Assembly: GCA_003242605.1 (NCBI GenBank) | Contig: QGUZ01000046.1 | Span: 1 to 24,829 of the forward strand | Length of the DNA stretch: 24,829 nt | Reading direction: 5' to 3' | Source: Actinomycetota bacterium | GTDB lineage: Bacteria > Actinomycetota > Actinomycetes > Streptosporangiales > Streptosporangiaceae | In this document: positions 1-5,632 of the stretch, piece after piece | How positions within the stretch are numbered: the stretch's first letter is position 1 | Layout of the letters: the number at the start of each line of letters is the position of its first letter | Translations under genes and position numbers: made by a program | Notes under the pieces: generated by a model | The model's database searches: none | Seen by the model: only the letters and a program-made list of their open reading frames with translations | What the model was told of the DNA's origin: nothing

Positions 1-371
1 TGCGCCGCGAGGGCCGCCACATCGCCTTCACCCTCGACCAGGTGGACGGGGCCCTGAAGGGCCTCACCGCCGACGAGGCGAAGAAGATCGTGATCGCCTA
101 CGAGCCGGTGTGGGCGATCGGCACCGGCGAGGTGGCGACCCCCGAGGACGCCCAGGAGGTCTGCGGCGCGATCCGGGAACGGCTCGCCGAGCTCTACGAT
201 GACGAGGTGGCCCGCACCGTCCGTATCCTTTACGGAGGGTCGGTCAAGGCGAACAACATCGCCGGGATCATCGCGCAGCCCGACGTGGACGGCGCCCTCG
301 TCGGGGGTGCGTCGCTGGACCCGGTGGAGTTCGTCAAGATCTGCCGCCTCGGGGAGGAGACCTCCGGCTAG
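1..371 (+). CDS. tpiA: Triosephosphate isomerase, 3' part (5' end outside window)
   Basis: Triosephosphate isomerase interconverts dihydroxyacetone phosphate and glyceraldehyde 3-phosphate in glycolysis, in the cytoplasm. The open frame enters from the left edge (first full codon at base 3), so only about 122 C-terminal residues are visible, roughly half of a normal 250-residue enzyme. The family signature AYEPVWAIGTG with the catalytic glutamate is at bases 99-131. The phosphate-binding loop ILYGGSV and the late glycine motif GALVGGASL follow. The GTG at base 42 is an internal valine codon, not the start. The stop codon TAG sits inside a hairpin (366-388). secG follows after 142 bases, the usual actinobacterial neighbour. 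Identity is certain; the truncation is only a window effect. Confidence 0.97.
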   Translation, partial: RREGRHIAFTLDQVDGALKGLTADEAKKIVIAYEPVWAIGTGEVATPEDAQEVCGAIRERLAELYDDEVARTVRILYGGSVKANNIAGIIAQPDVDGALVGGASLDPVEFVKICRLGEETSG

Positions 372-388
372 GGTCCGCGGCCCTAGCC
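366..388 (+). terminator. Hairpin at the end of tpiA
   Basis: Perfect 8-bp inverted repeat, GGCTAGGG at 366-373 and CCCTAGCC at 381-388, with a 7-base loop. The left arm contains the tpiA stop codon. There is only a weak T-rich tail, as is common for high-GC actinobacterial terminators. Termination is inferred from position. Confidence 0.5.
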
Positions 389-409
389 AGGCGGTTTCGG
401 GGGTGTAAC

Positions 410-437
410 TTGACAGTAAGTCGTACCCTCGTAGAAC
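410..437 (+). promoter_or_regulatory. Candidate secG promoter
   Basis: A perfect -35 hexamer TTGACA at 410-415 is followed 16 bases later by a weaker -10-like TAGAAC at 432-437. It lies after the tpiA hairpin and about 75 bases before the secG start. This suggests that secG has its own housekeeping-type promoter. The -10 is a poor match, so this is a moderate call. Confidence 0.4.
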
Positions 438-513
438 AGGTTTGAATCGTCACGACGACGATGTGCAGACGTGAGGACCGCGCTCCGGCGCATGGAATGG
501 GAACAGGTCAACG

Positions 514-744
514 GTGACAATCGGAATCTCCATCGCCCTCATCCTGTCGAGCCTCCTGCTGATCTTGCTTGTCCTGCTCCACAAGGGCAAGGGCGGGGGG
601 CTGTCGGATCTGTTCGGCGGCGGGTTCTCCTCGTCGTTCAGCGGATCCTCGGTGGTGGAACGCAACCTTGACCGGCTCACCATCATCACCGGAGTGATCT
701 GGTTCGTCTGCATCATCGCTCTCGGCCTGCTTCTCAAGCCGTAG
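514..744 (+). CDS. secG: Preprotein translocase subunit SecG
   Basis: SecG is the small accessory subunit of the SecYEG protein-export channel in the cytoplasmic membrane. The 76-residue product has the family layout: a first membrane helix at residues 3-22, a cytoplasmic loop beginning HKGKGGGLSDLFGG, a Ser/Gly-rich stretch, and a second helix at residues 55-73. Length and topology match actinobacterial SecG. The start is the GTG at 514, with purine-rich sequence but no strong Shine-Dalgarno upstream. It sits between tpiA and rbpA and is followed at once by a GC hairpin, so it is probably a single-gene transcript from the upstream promoter. Identity is very likely. Confidence 0.95.
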   Translation: MTIGISIALILSSLLLILLVLLHKGKGGGLSDLFGGGFSSSFSGSSVVERNLDRLTIITGVIWFVCIIALGLLLKP

Positions 745-748
745 CGGC

Positions 749-787
749 ACCGCCCGGGCCTCGCGCGCCCGCGCCCGCCCGGGCGGT
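749..787 (+). terminator. Hairpin terminator candidate after secG
   Basis: Perfect 11-bp inverted repeat, ACCGCCCGGGC at 749-759 and GCCCGGGCGGT at 777-787, with a 17-base GC-rich loop, starting 4 bases after the secG stop. There is no T run, so this is a GC-type terminator by inference. Confidence 0.55.
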
Positions 788-871
788 CCTGGCCGACGGA
801 GCTTGGCCGGGCAACGCGTGACAGAGATCCTCTCCCCGTGTCCGCGGGGCGACCAAGCGAGGAGTACATCC

Positions 872-1243
872 GTGGCTAGTGGCAACGCGATCCGTGGTAG
901 CCGTGTCGGTGCCGGTCCGATGGGAGAGGCCGAGCGCGGAGAGGCGGCGCCGCGCGTCCAGGTCTCCTTCTGGTGCGCCAACAAGCACGAGGTGCGTCCC
1001 AGCTTCGCGAGCGATGCACCCATCCCTGAGATCTGGGACTGCCCCCGCTGCGGTCTTCCGGCTGGTCAGGACCCGTCGAACCCGCCCGCTCCGCCGCGCA
1101 ACGAGCCGTACAAGACGCACCTTGCCTATGTGAAGGAGCGGCGTAGCGAGGAGGACGGCAAGGCCATCCTCGCCGAGGCCCTGGAACGGCTCCGCGCCTC
1201 GCGCAAGGCCGCCCCCTGGCAGCACCAGTCCCCCTGGCAGTGA
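872..1243 (+). CDS. rbpA: RNA polymerase-binding protein RbpA
   Basis: RbpA binds RNA polymerase and the principal sigma factor of actinobacteria and promotes open-complex formation. The 123-residue product begins at GTG 872, which has the ribosome site GCGAGGAG (857-864) 7 bases upstream; the longer frame from 803 lacks one. Domains in order are a basic N-terminal tail (MASGNAIRGSRVG), a beta-barrel core with C35, H39, C57 and C60 placed as in the zinc-binding Streptomyces form, a linker, and a C-terminal sigma-interacting helical region (YKTHLAYVKERRS, then two helices). The Mycobacterium protein lacks these zinc ligands, so zinc binding is predicted here. A strong intrinsic terminator follows. 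Confidence 0.95.
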   Translation: MASGNAIRGSRVGAGPMGEAERGEAAPRVQVSFWCANKHEVRPSFASDAPIPEIWDCPRCGLPAGQDPSNPPAPPRNEPYKTHLAYVKERRSEEDGKAILAEALERLRASRKAAPWQHQSPWQ

Positions 1244-1262
1244 CCGTCGACGACGGCCCTCC

Positions 1263-1793
1263 TCAGACCCCCGCACCCTCCCCGTCGCGGGGGTTTTTCT
1301 TGTGCTCGGCGACGGCCCGCAGGTAGGCCTCCTGGAGCAGCCGGGACGGCCGCGGCCGCTCCGGATGCGGCCGGGGGATGCCGAGGTGGATCTCGCGCAG
1401 CTCGTCCATGAGGTCGTTCCACAGCGGCGGGCCGCCCTCCTCCAGCAGCCGGGCCCGGACGCTCAGCTCGGGCGTGGTCGGGCGGTGCCGCAGCCCCCAG
1501 GAGCCGAGCGCGGCGAGGATCGGCACGGTCTGGATGCCCGCCTCGGTGAGGCTGTAGGTGCCCTTCCTGCCGCGCCCCGCCGGCTCGTGGGTGAGCAACC
1601 CGGCGGCGACCAGCGCCTTGAGGCGGGCGGCGAGGATGTTCGAGGCGATGCCCTCCTCGTTGCGGGCGAGCAGGTCGCGGAAGTGGCGGCGGCCACCGAA
1701 GATCACGTCGCGCAGCACGATGAGGCTCCACTGATCGCCGAGCGCCTCCACCGCCGCATTGATCGCGCACCCTGATCGCGGCCTGCCCCGCAT
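1263..1793 (-). CDS. HxlR-family winged-helix transcriptional regulator
   Basis: Small DNA-binding regulator of the HxlR/YodB type; members often sense electrophiles or oxidants through an N-terminal cysteine. The product of 176 residues begins at ATG 1793, preceded by GGAGG with 5-base spacing, in preference to an upstream GTG at 1826 that has no such site. Features: a cysteine at residue 8 (SGCAIN), the family motif GDQWSLIVLRDVIFGGRRHFRDL, the recognition region GIASNILAARLKAL, and the wing GRGRKGTYSLTEAG. The tail of about 60 residues is longer than usual and basic. It is divergent from a RibD/DHFR-like reductase across an 87-base spacer holding two direct repeats, so it probably controls that gene and itself. 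Inducer unknown. Confidence 0.88.
   Translation of the reverse strand: MRGRPRSGCAINAAVEALGDQWSLIVLRDVIFGGRRHFRDLLARNEEGIASNILAARLKALVAAGLLTHEPAGRGRKGTYSLTEAGIQTVPILAALGSWGLRHRPTTPELSVRARLLEEGGPPLWNDLMDELREIHLGIPRPHPERPRPSRLLQEAYLRAVAEHKKNPRDGEGAGV
1267..1298 (+). terminator. Rho-independent terminator of rbpA
   Basis: Perfect 8-bp stem, ACCCCCGC at 1267-1274 and GCGGGGGT at 1287-1294, with a 12-base loop and five T at 1294-1298. This is the most classical terminator in the window. It lies wholly inside the 3' coding end of the convergent HxlR gene. Confidence 0.85.
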
Positions 1794-1806
1794 GCCGTCC
1801 TCCAAC

Positions 1807-1868
1807 CGATTGCGAGATGCAACCACTTACTCTACACTCGGCGAAGCGATTGCAACTTGCAACCACTT
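1807..1868. promoter_or_regulatory. Duplicated operator-like repeat between hxlR and the reductase gene
   Basis: Two 22-bp direct copies at 1807-1828 and 1847-1868 share CGATTGC at the left and TGCAACCACTT at the right, 19 of 22 bases identical. Their starts are 40 bp apart, close to four helical turns. The right copy also contains the nested repeat TTGCAACTTGCAA. The first copy covers the -35 and the second the transcription start of the reductase promoter, as expected for a repressor operator. HxlR binding is inferred. Confidence 0.6.
1810..1838 (+). promoter_or_regulatory. Promoter of the RibD/DHFR-like reductase gene
   Basis: TTGCGA (1810-1815), a 17-base spacer, then TACACT (1833-1838). 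This is a reasonable housekeeping-sigma match and predicts a start near 1845, 36 bases before the ATG. It is embedded in the duplicated repeat. Confidence 0.5.
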
Positions 1869-1880
1869 CGGGAGGAGACG

Positions 1881-2525
1881 ATGTCGCGGGTGCGGGTCCA
1901 CAACCTCTCCGTCAGCCTGGACGGCTACGCCACGGGGGAGGGGCAGAGCCTGGAGGCGCCGTTCGGCCACGCCGGCGGGCGGCTCCACGAGTGGCTGTTC
2001 GCCACCCGCGCCTTCCGGGCGATGCAGGGCGAGACCGGGGGCGAGACCGGGGCCGACGACGCGTTCGCCGCGCAGCACGACCCGGGCATCGGCGCGGAGA
2101 TCATGGGACGCAACAAGTTCGGCCCGCAGCGCGGCCCGTGGCGGGACCACGAGTGGAAGGGCTGGTGGGGCCCGAACCCGCCGTTCCACACCCCGGTCTT
2201 CGTCCTCACCCACTACCCGCGCCCGCCACTGGAGATGGAGGGCGGCACCACGTTCCACTTCATCGACGCCACGCCGGAGGAGGCGCTGCGCCGGGCCCGG
2301 GAGGCCGCGGGCGGCCGCGACGTGCGGATCGGCGGCGGCCCGACCACGGTCCGCCGGTTCCTCGAGGCCGACCTGATCGACCACCTGCACTTGGTGCTCG
2401 TCCCGATCGTCCTCGGCCGCGGCGTACGGCTCTGGGACGGCCTGGAAGGGCTGGAGAGGCGCTTCCGCGTCGAGTCGGTCACCACGCCCTCCGGCGTCAC
2501 CCACCTGACCTTCACGCGGCCCTAG
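1881..2525 (+). CDS. RibD C-terminal / dihydrofolate reductase-family protein
   Basis: Predicted NADPH-dependent reductase with the RibD-C/DHFR-like fold; the substrate is unknown. The product of 214 residues starts at ATG 1881 with GGAGG 5 bases upstream. Visible family features are the N-terminal strand RVHNLSVSLDGYATG, the segment EIMGRNKFGPQRGPW, the strand TPVFVLTHYPR, the glycine-rich cofactor loop DVRIGGGPTTVRRFLEADLIDHL, and the end VLVPIVLGRGVRLWDGL. These fit the stand-alone YwjB-like branch rather than folate-pathway DHFR, as the classical active-site signatures are absent. It is divergent from an HxlR regulator and shares its control region, so a role in response to a redox or chemical signal is inferred. 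No partner gene follows in an operon. Confidence 0.85.
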   Translation: MSRVRVHNLSVSLDGYATGEGQSLEAPFGHAGGRLHEWLFATRAFRAMQGETGGETGADDAFAAQHDPGIGAEIMGRNKFGPQRGPWRDHEWKGWWGPNPPFHTPVFVLTHYPRPPLEMEGGTTFHFIDATPEEALRRAREAAGGRDVRIGGGPTTVRRFLEADLIDHLHLVLVPIVLGRGVRLWDGLEGLERRFRVESVTTPSGVTHLTFTRP

Positions 2526-2587
2526 GCGCGCCCTGCGCGCGCCGTGCGGCGGGCTAGCATCGCCCAGGGCGGAGGGAGCCCGGGGAG

Positions 2588-2970
2588 ATGCCGCCCAAGG
2601 CGAAACGCAACGTGCACATCGAGGGCACTCTCGAGCCGGAGCTCGTGGTCGCGCCGGCGCGGCGGAACGGCGTGGCGCTCCCGGTGGCCGACGCCGACTG
2701 GCTGCGCGCCCGCTACCGGTTCCGGGGCCTGCAGAGCTTCCTCGACGTCCTGGGCGCGAACATGGCGGCGCCGCGCACCGAGCGTGACTTCTCCGCCATG
2801 GCCCCCGGCTACCTGCGCCGCGCCCGGGACAACGGGGTACGGCGGGCCGAGATCTTCGTCGACCTGCGGTCGCACCTGGCCCGGGCGTGCCCGTGGACGC
2901 GGTTGTCGAGGGGCTCTCGGCGGCCCTCGCCGACGGCGGGCGGGAGGCAGGCGGCGGCCTGCCGCGCGTC
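2588..2970 (+). pseudogene. Adenosine deaminase pseudogene, frameshifted and truncated
   Basis: The frame from ATG 2588 reads as the N-terminus of an adenosine deaminase: HIEGTLEPEL, RNGVALP, YRFRGLQSFLDV, RTERDF, AEIFVDL. At about 2884 the homology changes frame: HLAR ends in the first frame and GVPVDAVVEGLSAALADG continues in the -1-shifted frame from 2884. One lost G in a G run explains this. After about 2970 no recognisable sequence remains, while functional enzymes are about 330-350 residues and carry the catalytic HAGE-type and Asp-Asp motifs later. The metal-binding HxH motif is also damaged: the first His is Asn (KRNVHIEGT). A TAGCAT -10-like box (2555-2560) and a GGAGG remain upstream. 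It is dead as an enzyme. Confidence 0.8.
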
Positions 2971-3077
2971 GGTGATGACGGGGATCCGGTCGGGCCCGAG
3001 GACGACGCGCCGCCACCTCGCGCGCCCGGCTCATCGGACATGAGGCGAAGCCGTGCGGGCGCGCGGCGGCGGCGCCG

Positions 3078-4724
3078 TCACTGGTGCACGCACTCGCCGT
3101 CGACGAAGGTCATCTCGACCTTCGTGGTGTAGATCTCCGCGGGCGGCAGGCGGAACGGGTCCCGGTCGAGGACGGCGAGGTCGGCCGGGGCGCCCTCGGC
3201 GATCACGCCGGCGGGGGAGCGGTTGAGCCAGGCCGAGCCGGCCGTGTACGCGGTCATGATCGTGGCCAGGTCGAGGGCCTGGTGGGGGAGGAACGGCGTG
3301 GCGGCCCCGGGGTGGGTGGCGTAGTCGGGGTCGTCCGGCGGCAGGGTGCGGTTGACGGCCACGTGCATCGCCTGGAAGGGGTCGGCGGAGGTGACCGGCC
3401 AGTCGCTGCCCGCGGCGAGGCGGGTGCCGTGCCGTACCAGGTCGGCGAACGGGTACTGCCAGGCGGCGCGCTCCGCGCCGAGGTGGGGGATGCACAGCTC
3501 GTCCATCTCCGGGTCGTGGCAGGCCCACAGCGCCTGCAGGTTCGCGGTGACGCCGAGGGCGGCGAGGCGCGGCACGTCGGACGGCTCGATGATCTGCAGG
3601 TGGGCGATGTGGTGGCGGTTGGCGGGGGAGGTGTTCTCCAGGGCGTCGAGCACCTCGCGCACGGCGCGCTCGCCGATGGCGTGGAAGTGGATCTGGAAGC
3701 CCTCCCGGTCGAGCGCGGCCACGTACTCCTTGAGCAGCACCGGGTCGACGTAGGACAGGCCGCGTTCGCCGCCGCGGCCGCAGTACGGCTCGAGCACGGC
3801 CGCGGTGAAGTTCTCCGGGATGCCGTCCTGCATGATCTTCACGCTGGTGGCGCGGAACGTGGGCAGGCCCGCGGCCCGGGAGCGGCGCTCCTTCAGCTCC
3901 TCGATCTGCTCGACGCCGCGGGTCCGGTCCCACCACAGCGCGCCGACGACCTTGGCCCGGAGCGCGCCCGAGCCCGCCGCCGAAAGGTAGGCGGGCAGCA
4001 GGTCGTCCACGCCCGCGTACGGGCCGACGATCGCGTCCTGCCAGCCGGTGACGCCGAGCGAGAACAGGTACCGCTGCGCCTCGAGCAGGGCGTCGAGCAG
4101 GTCCCGCTCGGTGGGGCGTGGGGTGAGGCGGCCGACCAGGTCCATCGCGCCCTCGTGGAGCACGCCGCTCGGGGTGCCGTCCGGGTCGCGCTCGATGCGG
4201 CCGTCCGGCGGGTCGGGGGTGTCCCGGTCGATGCCCGCGAGCTCCAGCGCGCGGCCGTTCACCCAGGCCGCGTGGAGGTCGGACTGCACCAGGTAGACGG
4301 GGCGGTCGACGAAGTCGAGGTGGCGCCGGTGCGGCAGGCCGCCGGGGAACGCCGACATGTCCCAGCCGCCGCCGGTGATCCACTCCCGGTCCGGGTGCGC
4401 GGCCGCGTACGCCCGCACCCGCTCCTGGTAGCCGGGCAGGTCGCCGGCCTCGGACAGATCGCAGGCGGCGCGGTCGAGGCCCGCGTGCACCGGGTGGACG
4501 TGGGCGTCCACGAACCCCGGCACGAGCAGCCCGCCCGCGAGATCCACGGTCTCGGTACGGCTCGCGCCCAGCTCGCGGGCCCGCCGTACCACCTCGGCCT
4601 CGGGGCCCACCGCGGCGATGCGGCCGCCGCGCACCAGCACCGCCCCGTCGAACGGCCCGGCCCCCTCGCCGTCCGGGCCGGTCGGGGCGAACACCCGGCC
4701 GCCCCGGAAGAGCACGTCCGCCAA
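3078..4724 (-). CDS. YtcJ-type metal-dependent amidohydrolase
   Basis: Amidohydrolase of the amidohydrolase-3/YtcJ group, predicted cytoplasmic hydrolase of a C-N bond; the substrate cannot be told. I chose TTG 4724, preceded by GGGGAGG with 4-base spacing, because the homologous part starts there (ADVLFRGGRVFAP); the longer frame from 4922 adds 66 residues unlike the family. The product is 548 residues, normal for the group. Motifs: the metal site DAHVHP (H75, H77), the late-barrel lysine region SVKIMQDGIPENF, the His regions FQIHFHAIGERAV and HHIAHLQIIEP, and the catalytic Asp in GSDWPVTSADPF. The C-terminal strand DLAVLDRDPFRLP completes the small beta domain. It stands alone with a 5' leader of about 135 bases and a palindrome upstream. 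Its neighbour is the dead adenosine deaminase, a relative by superfamily. Confidence 0.88.
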   Translation of the reverse strand: MADVLFRGGRVFAPTGPDGEGAGPFDGAVLVRGGRIAAVGPEAEVVRRARELGASRTETVDLAGGLLVPGFVDAHVHPVHAGLDRAACDLSEAGDLPGYQERVRAYAAAHPDREWITGGGWDMSAFPGGLPHRRHLDFVDRPVYLVQSDLHAAWVNGRALELAGIDRDTPDPPDGRIERDPDGTPSGVLHEGAMDLVGRLTPRPTERDLLDALLEAQRYLFSLGVTGWQDAIVGPYAGVDDLLPAYLSAAGSGALRAKVVGALWWDRTRGVEQIEELKERRSRAAGLPTFRATSVKIMQDGIPENFTAAVLEPYCGRGGERGLSYVDPVLLKEYVAALDREGFQIHFHAIGERAVREVLDALENTSPANRHHIAHLQIIEPSDVPRLAALGVTANLQALWACHDPEMDELCIPHLGAERAAWQYPFADLVRHGTRLAAGSDWPVTSADPFQAMHVAVNRTLPPDDPDYATHPGAATPFLPHQALDLATIMTAYTAGSAWLNRSPAGVIAEGAPADLAVLDRDPFRLPPAEIYTTKVEMTFVDGECVHQ

Positions 4725-4860
4725 TCCGCCTCCCCTCGTCCCGCGGGCCCAGGCCCATGATGGCGGAGGCGCGGCGCGCGGGAGCACCGGGGTCGCCGCG
4801 TCCCCGCGTCCGGCGGCCGGCCGGGCGCGGCGTTCGCCGAGCGGACGCCAGCTCCGAAAT

Positions 4861-4879
4861 CGCAAATCGTGATTTTGCG
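4861..4879. promoter_or_regulatory. Near-perfect palindrome upstream of the amidohydrolase
   Basis: CGCAAATC (4861-4868) and GATTTTGCG (4871-4879) pair as inverted arms around GT, with one extra T on the right. It lies in an AT-rich island unusual for this genome, next to TATACG-like sequence that could be a -10 for the - strand. Operator function is inferred; no cognate regulator gene is adjacent. Confidence 0.45.
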
Positions 4880-4950
4880 TATATCGGATGGTCTGCGGTC
4901 CATCAGGTTGAACCGGCGTCAAACATCCTCACGGCGGGCCTGTTCATGAT

Positions 4951-5145
4951 GTGAAGAGGTCATCACCGGCCGCCGCCGTGCTCGACGTCCTCGAGGAGAA
5001 GGTCGTGGACACCACCGCCTACCGCCAGCAGGCCGTGGCGGTCTCCATGTCCAGCACGACCCACTACAACGTCGGGACCTTCTACAACAGCCGGTTCGGC
5101 GGCACGGGTTCCACGTTCACGCAGAACATCGCCCCCGGCGCGCAG
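4951..5145 (+). pseudogene. Remnant of a small protein related to the next gene
   Basis: From GTG 4951, or the internal ATG 5047, the frame gives a peptide containing THYNVGTFYNSRFGG and STFTQNIAPG. This aligns with the start of the next gene (SHYSGSFAYSQFGG, STFVQHIGAG). Beyond about 5145 the same frame runs with no stop, in Arg/Pro-rich sequence, over the whole next gene to 5586. That is the look of an out-of-frame shadow. The likeliest reading is a duplicated gene that lost its 3' part and stop codon when it was joined to its paralogue. It has no clear ribosome site. An intact, overlapping 211-residue protein is possible but less likely. Confidence 0.45.
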
Positions 5146-5155
5146 GGGAGGGCAC

Positions 5156-5521
5156 GTGGGCAGCCACTACAGCGGCAGCTTCGCCTACAGCCAGTTCGGC
5201 GGCGACCGCTCGACCTTCGTGCAGCACATCGGGGCCGGCCCGAACCCGGCCGAGGAGACCGACCTGGAGCGGCTCCGCCCGCTGATCGGCGAGCTGCTGG
5301 ACCTGCTGGCCGCGCACGCGGACCGTGTCGACCACCCCGAACGGGCACGCCGGGACGCCGAGGAGATCCTCGACGAGACCGCCCGGCAGGAGGAGGAGCG
5401 AGACCCCGGCCGGATCGCGGGCGCGTGGCAGCGGCTGCGTGCCCGCCTGGAGCCGATCGCCCAGTTCACCGAGGTGCTCGGCCGCATCGCTCAGGCCCTG
5501 CAATCGATCATCCCGGGCTGA
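5156..5521 (+). CDS. Small helical protein of unknown function upstream of the kinase array
   Basis: I cannot assign a family. The 121-residue product starts at GTG 5156, with GGGGAGGG (5145-5152) just upstream. Residues 1-28 are Gly/Ser/aromatic-rich (SHYSGSFAYSQFGG). Residues 35-121 are predicted helical, with a charged Glu/Arg stretch (DAEEILDETARQEEERD), ending in the hydrophobic helix FTEVLGRIAQALQSIIPG. There is no signal peptide or membrane segment. A short Gly/Asn/aromatic head before a two- or three-helix bundle resembles small adaptor proteins found near kinases and NTPases in actinobacteria, but that is only an impression. A GC palindrome separates it from the first kinase, 110 bases on. 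Confidence 0.65.
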   Translation: MGSHYSGSFAYSQFGGDRSTFVQHIGAGPNPAEETDLERLRPLIGELLDLLAAHADRVDHPERARRDAEEILDETARQEEERDPGRIAGAWQRLRARLEPIAQFTEVLGRIAQALQSIIPG

Positions 5522-5534
5522 CCTCCGCCGGACG

Positions 5535-5552
5535 GCGGCCGGAACCGGCCGC
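5535..5552 (+). terminator. GC palindrome between the small gene and the kinase array
   Basis: An 18-base perfect palindrome: GCGGCCGG at 5535-5542 and CCGGCCGC at 5545-5552. It folds as a compact hairpin 14 bases after the stop of the small gene. No T run follows. It probably separates that gene from the kinase transcript. Confidence 0.45.
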
Positions 5553-5618
5553 GCATGCGGGCATACGCGGTGATAATCCCGAGTGACCGTATCGCACACG
5601 GCGTCACAGTGGGCCCAA

Positions 5619-5632
5619 TAGCATCGGTGCCA
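5619..5632 (+). promoter_or_regulatory. Leaderless-type promoter of the kinase array
   Basis: TAGCAT (5619-5624) ends 7 bases before the A of the kinase ATG (5632), so transcription should start at or beside the start codon. No Shine-Dalgarno is present. This arrangement is typical of leaderless mRNAs, which are common in actinobacteria. No convincing -35 is seen. Confidence 0.5.

Noticed and set aside
1827..3041. 404-codon - strand frame across the reductase gene and the adenosine deaminase remnant
   Set aside because: Low-complexity Ala/Arg/Pro sequence antisense to two recognisable + strand sequences; no ribosome site.
3031..4758. Long - strand frame starting MGLGPRDEGRR, overlapping the amidohydrolase
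   Set aside because: It is the out-of-frame shadow of the amidohydrolase: extremely Arg/Gly/Pro-rich, with no family motif, while the other frame has all metal-site motifs.
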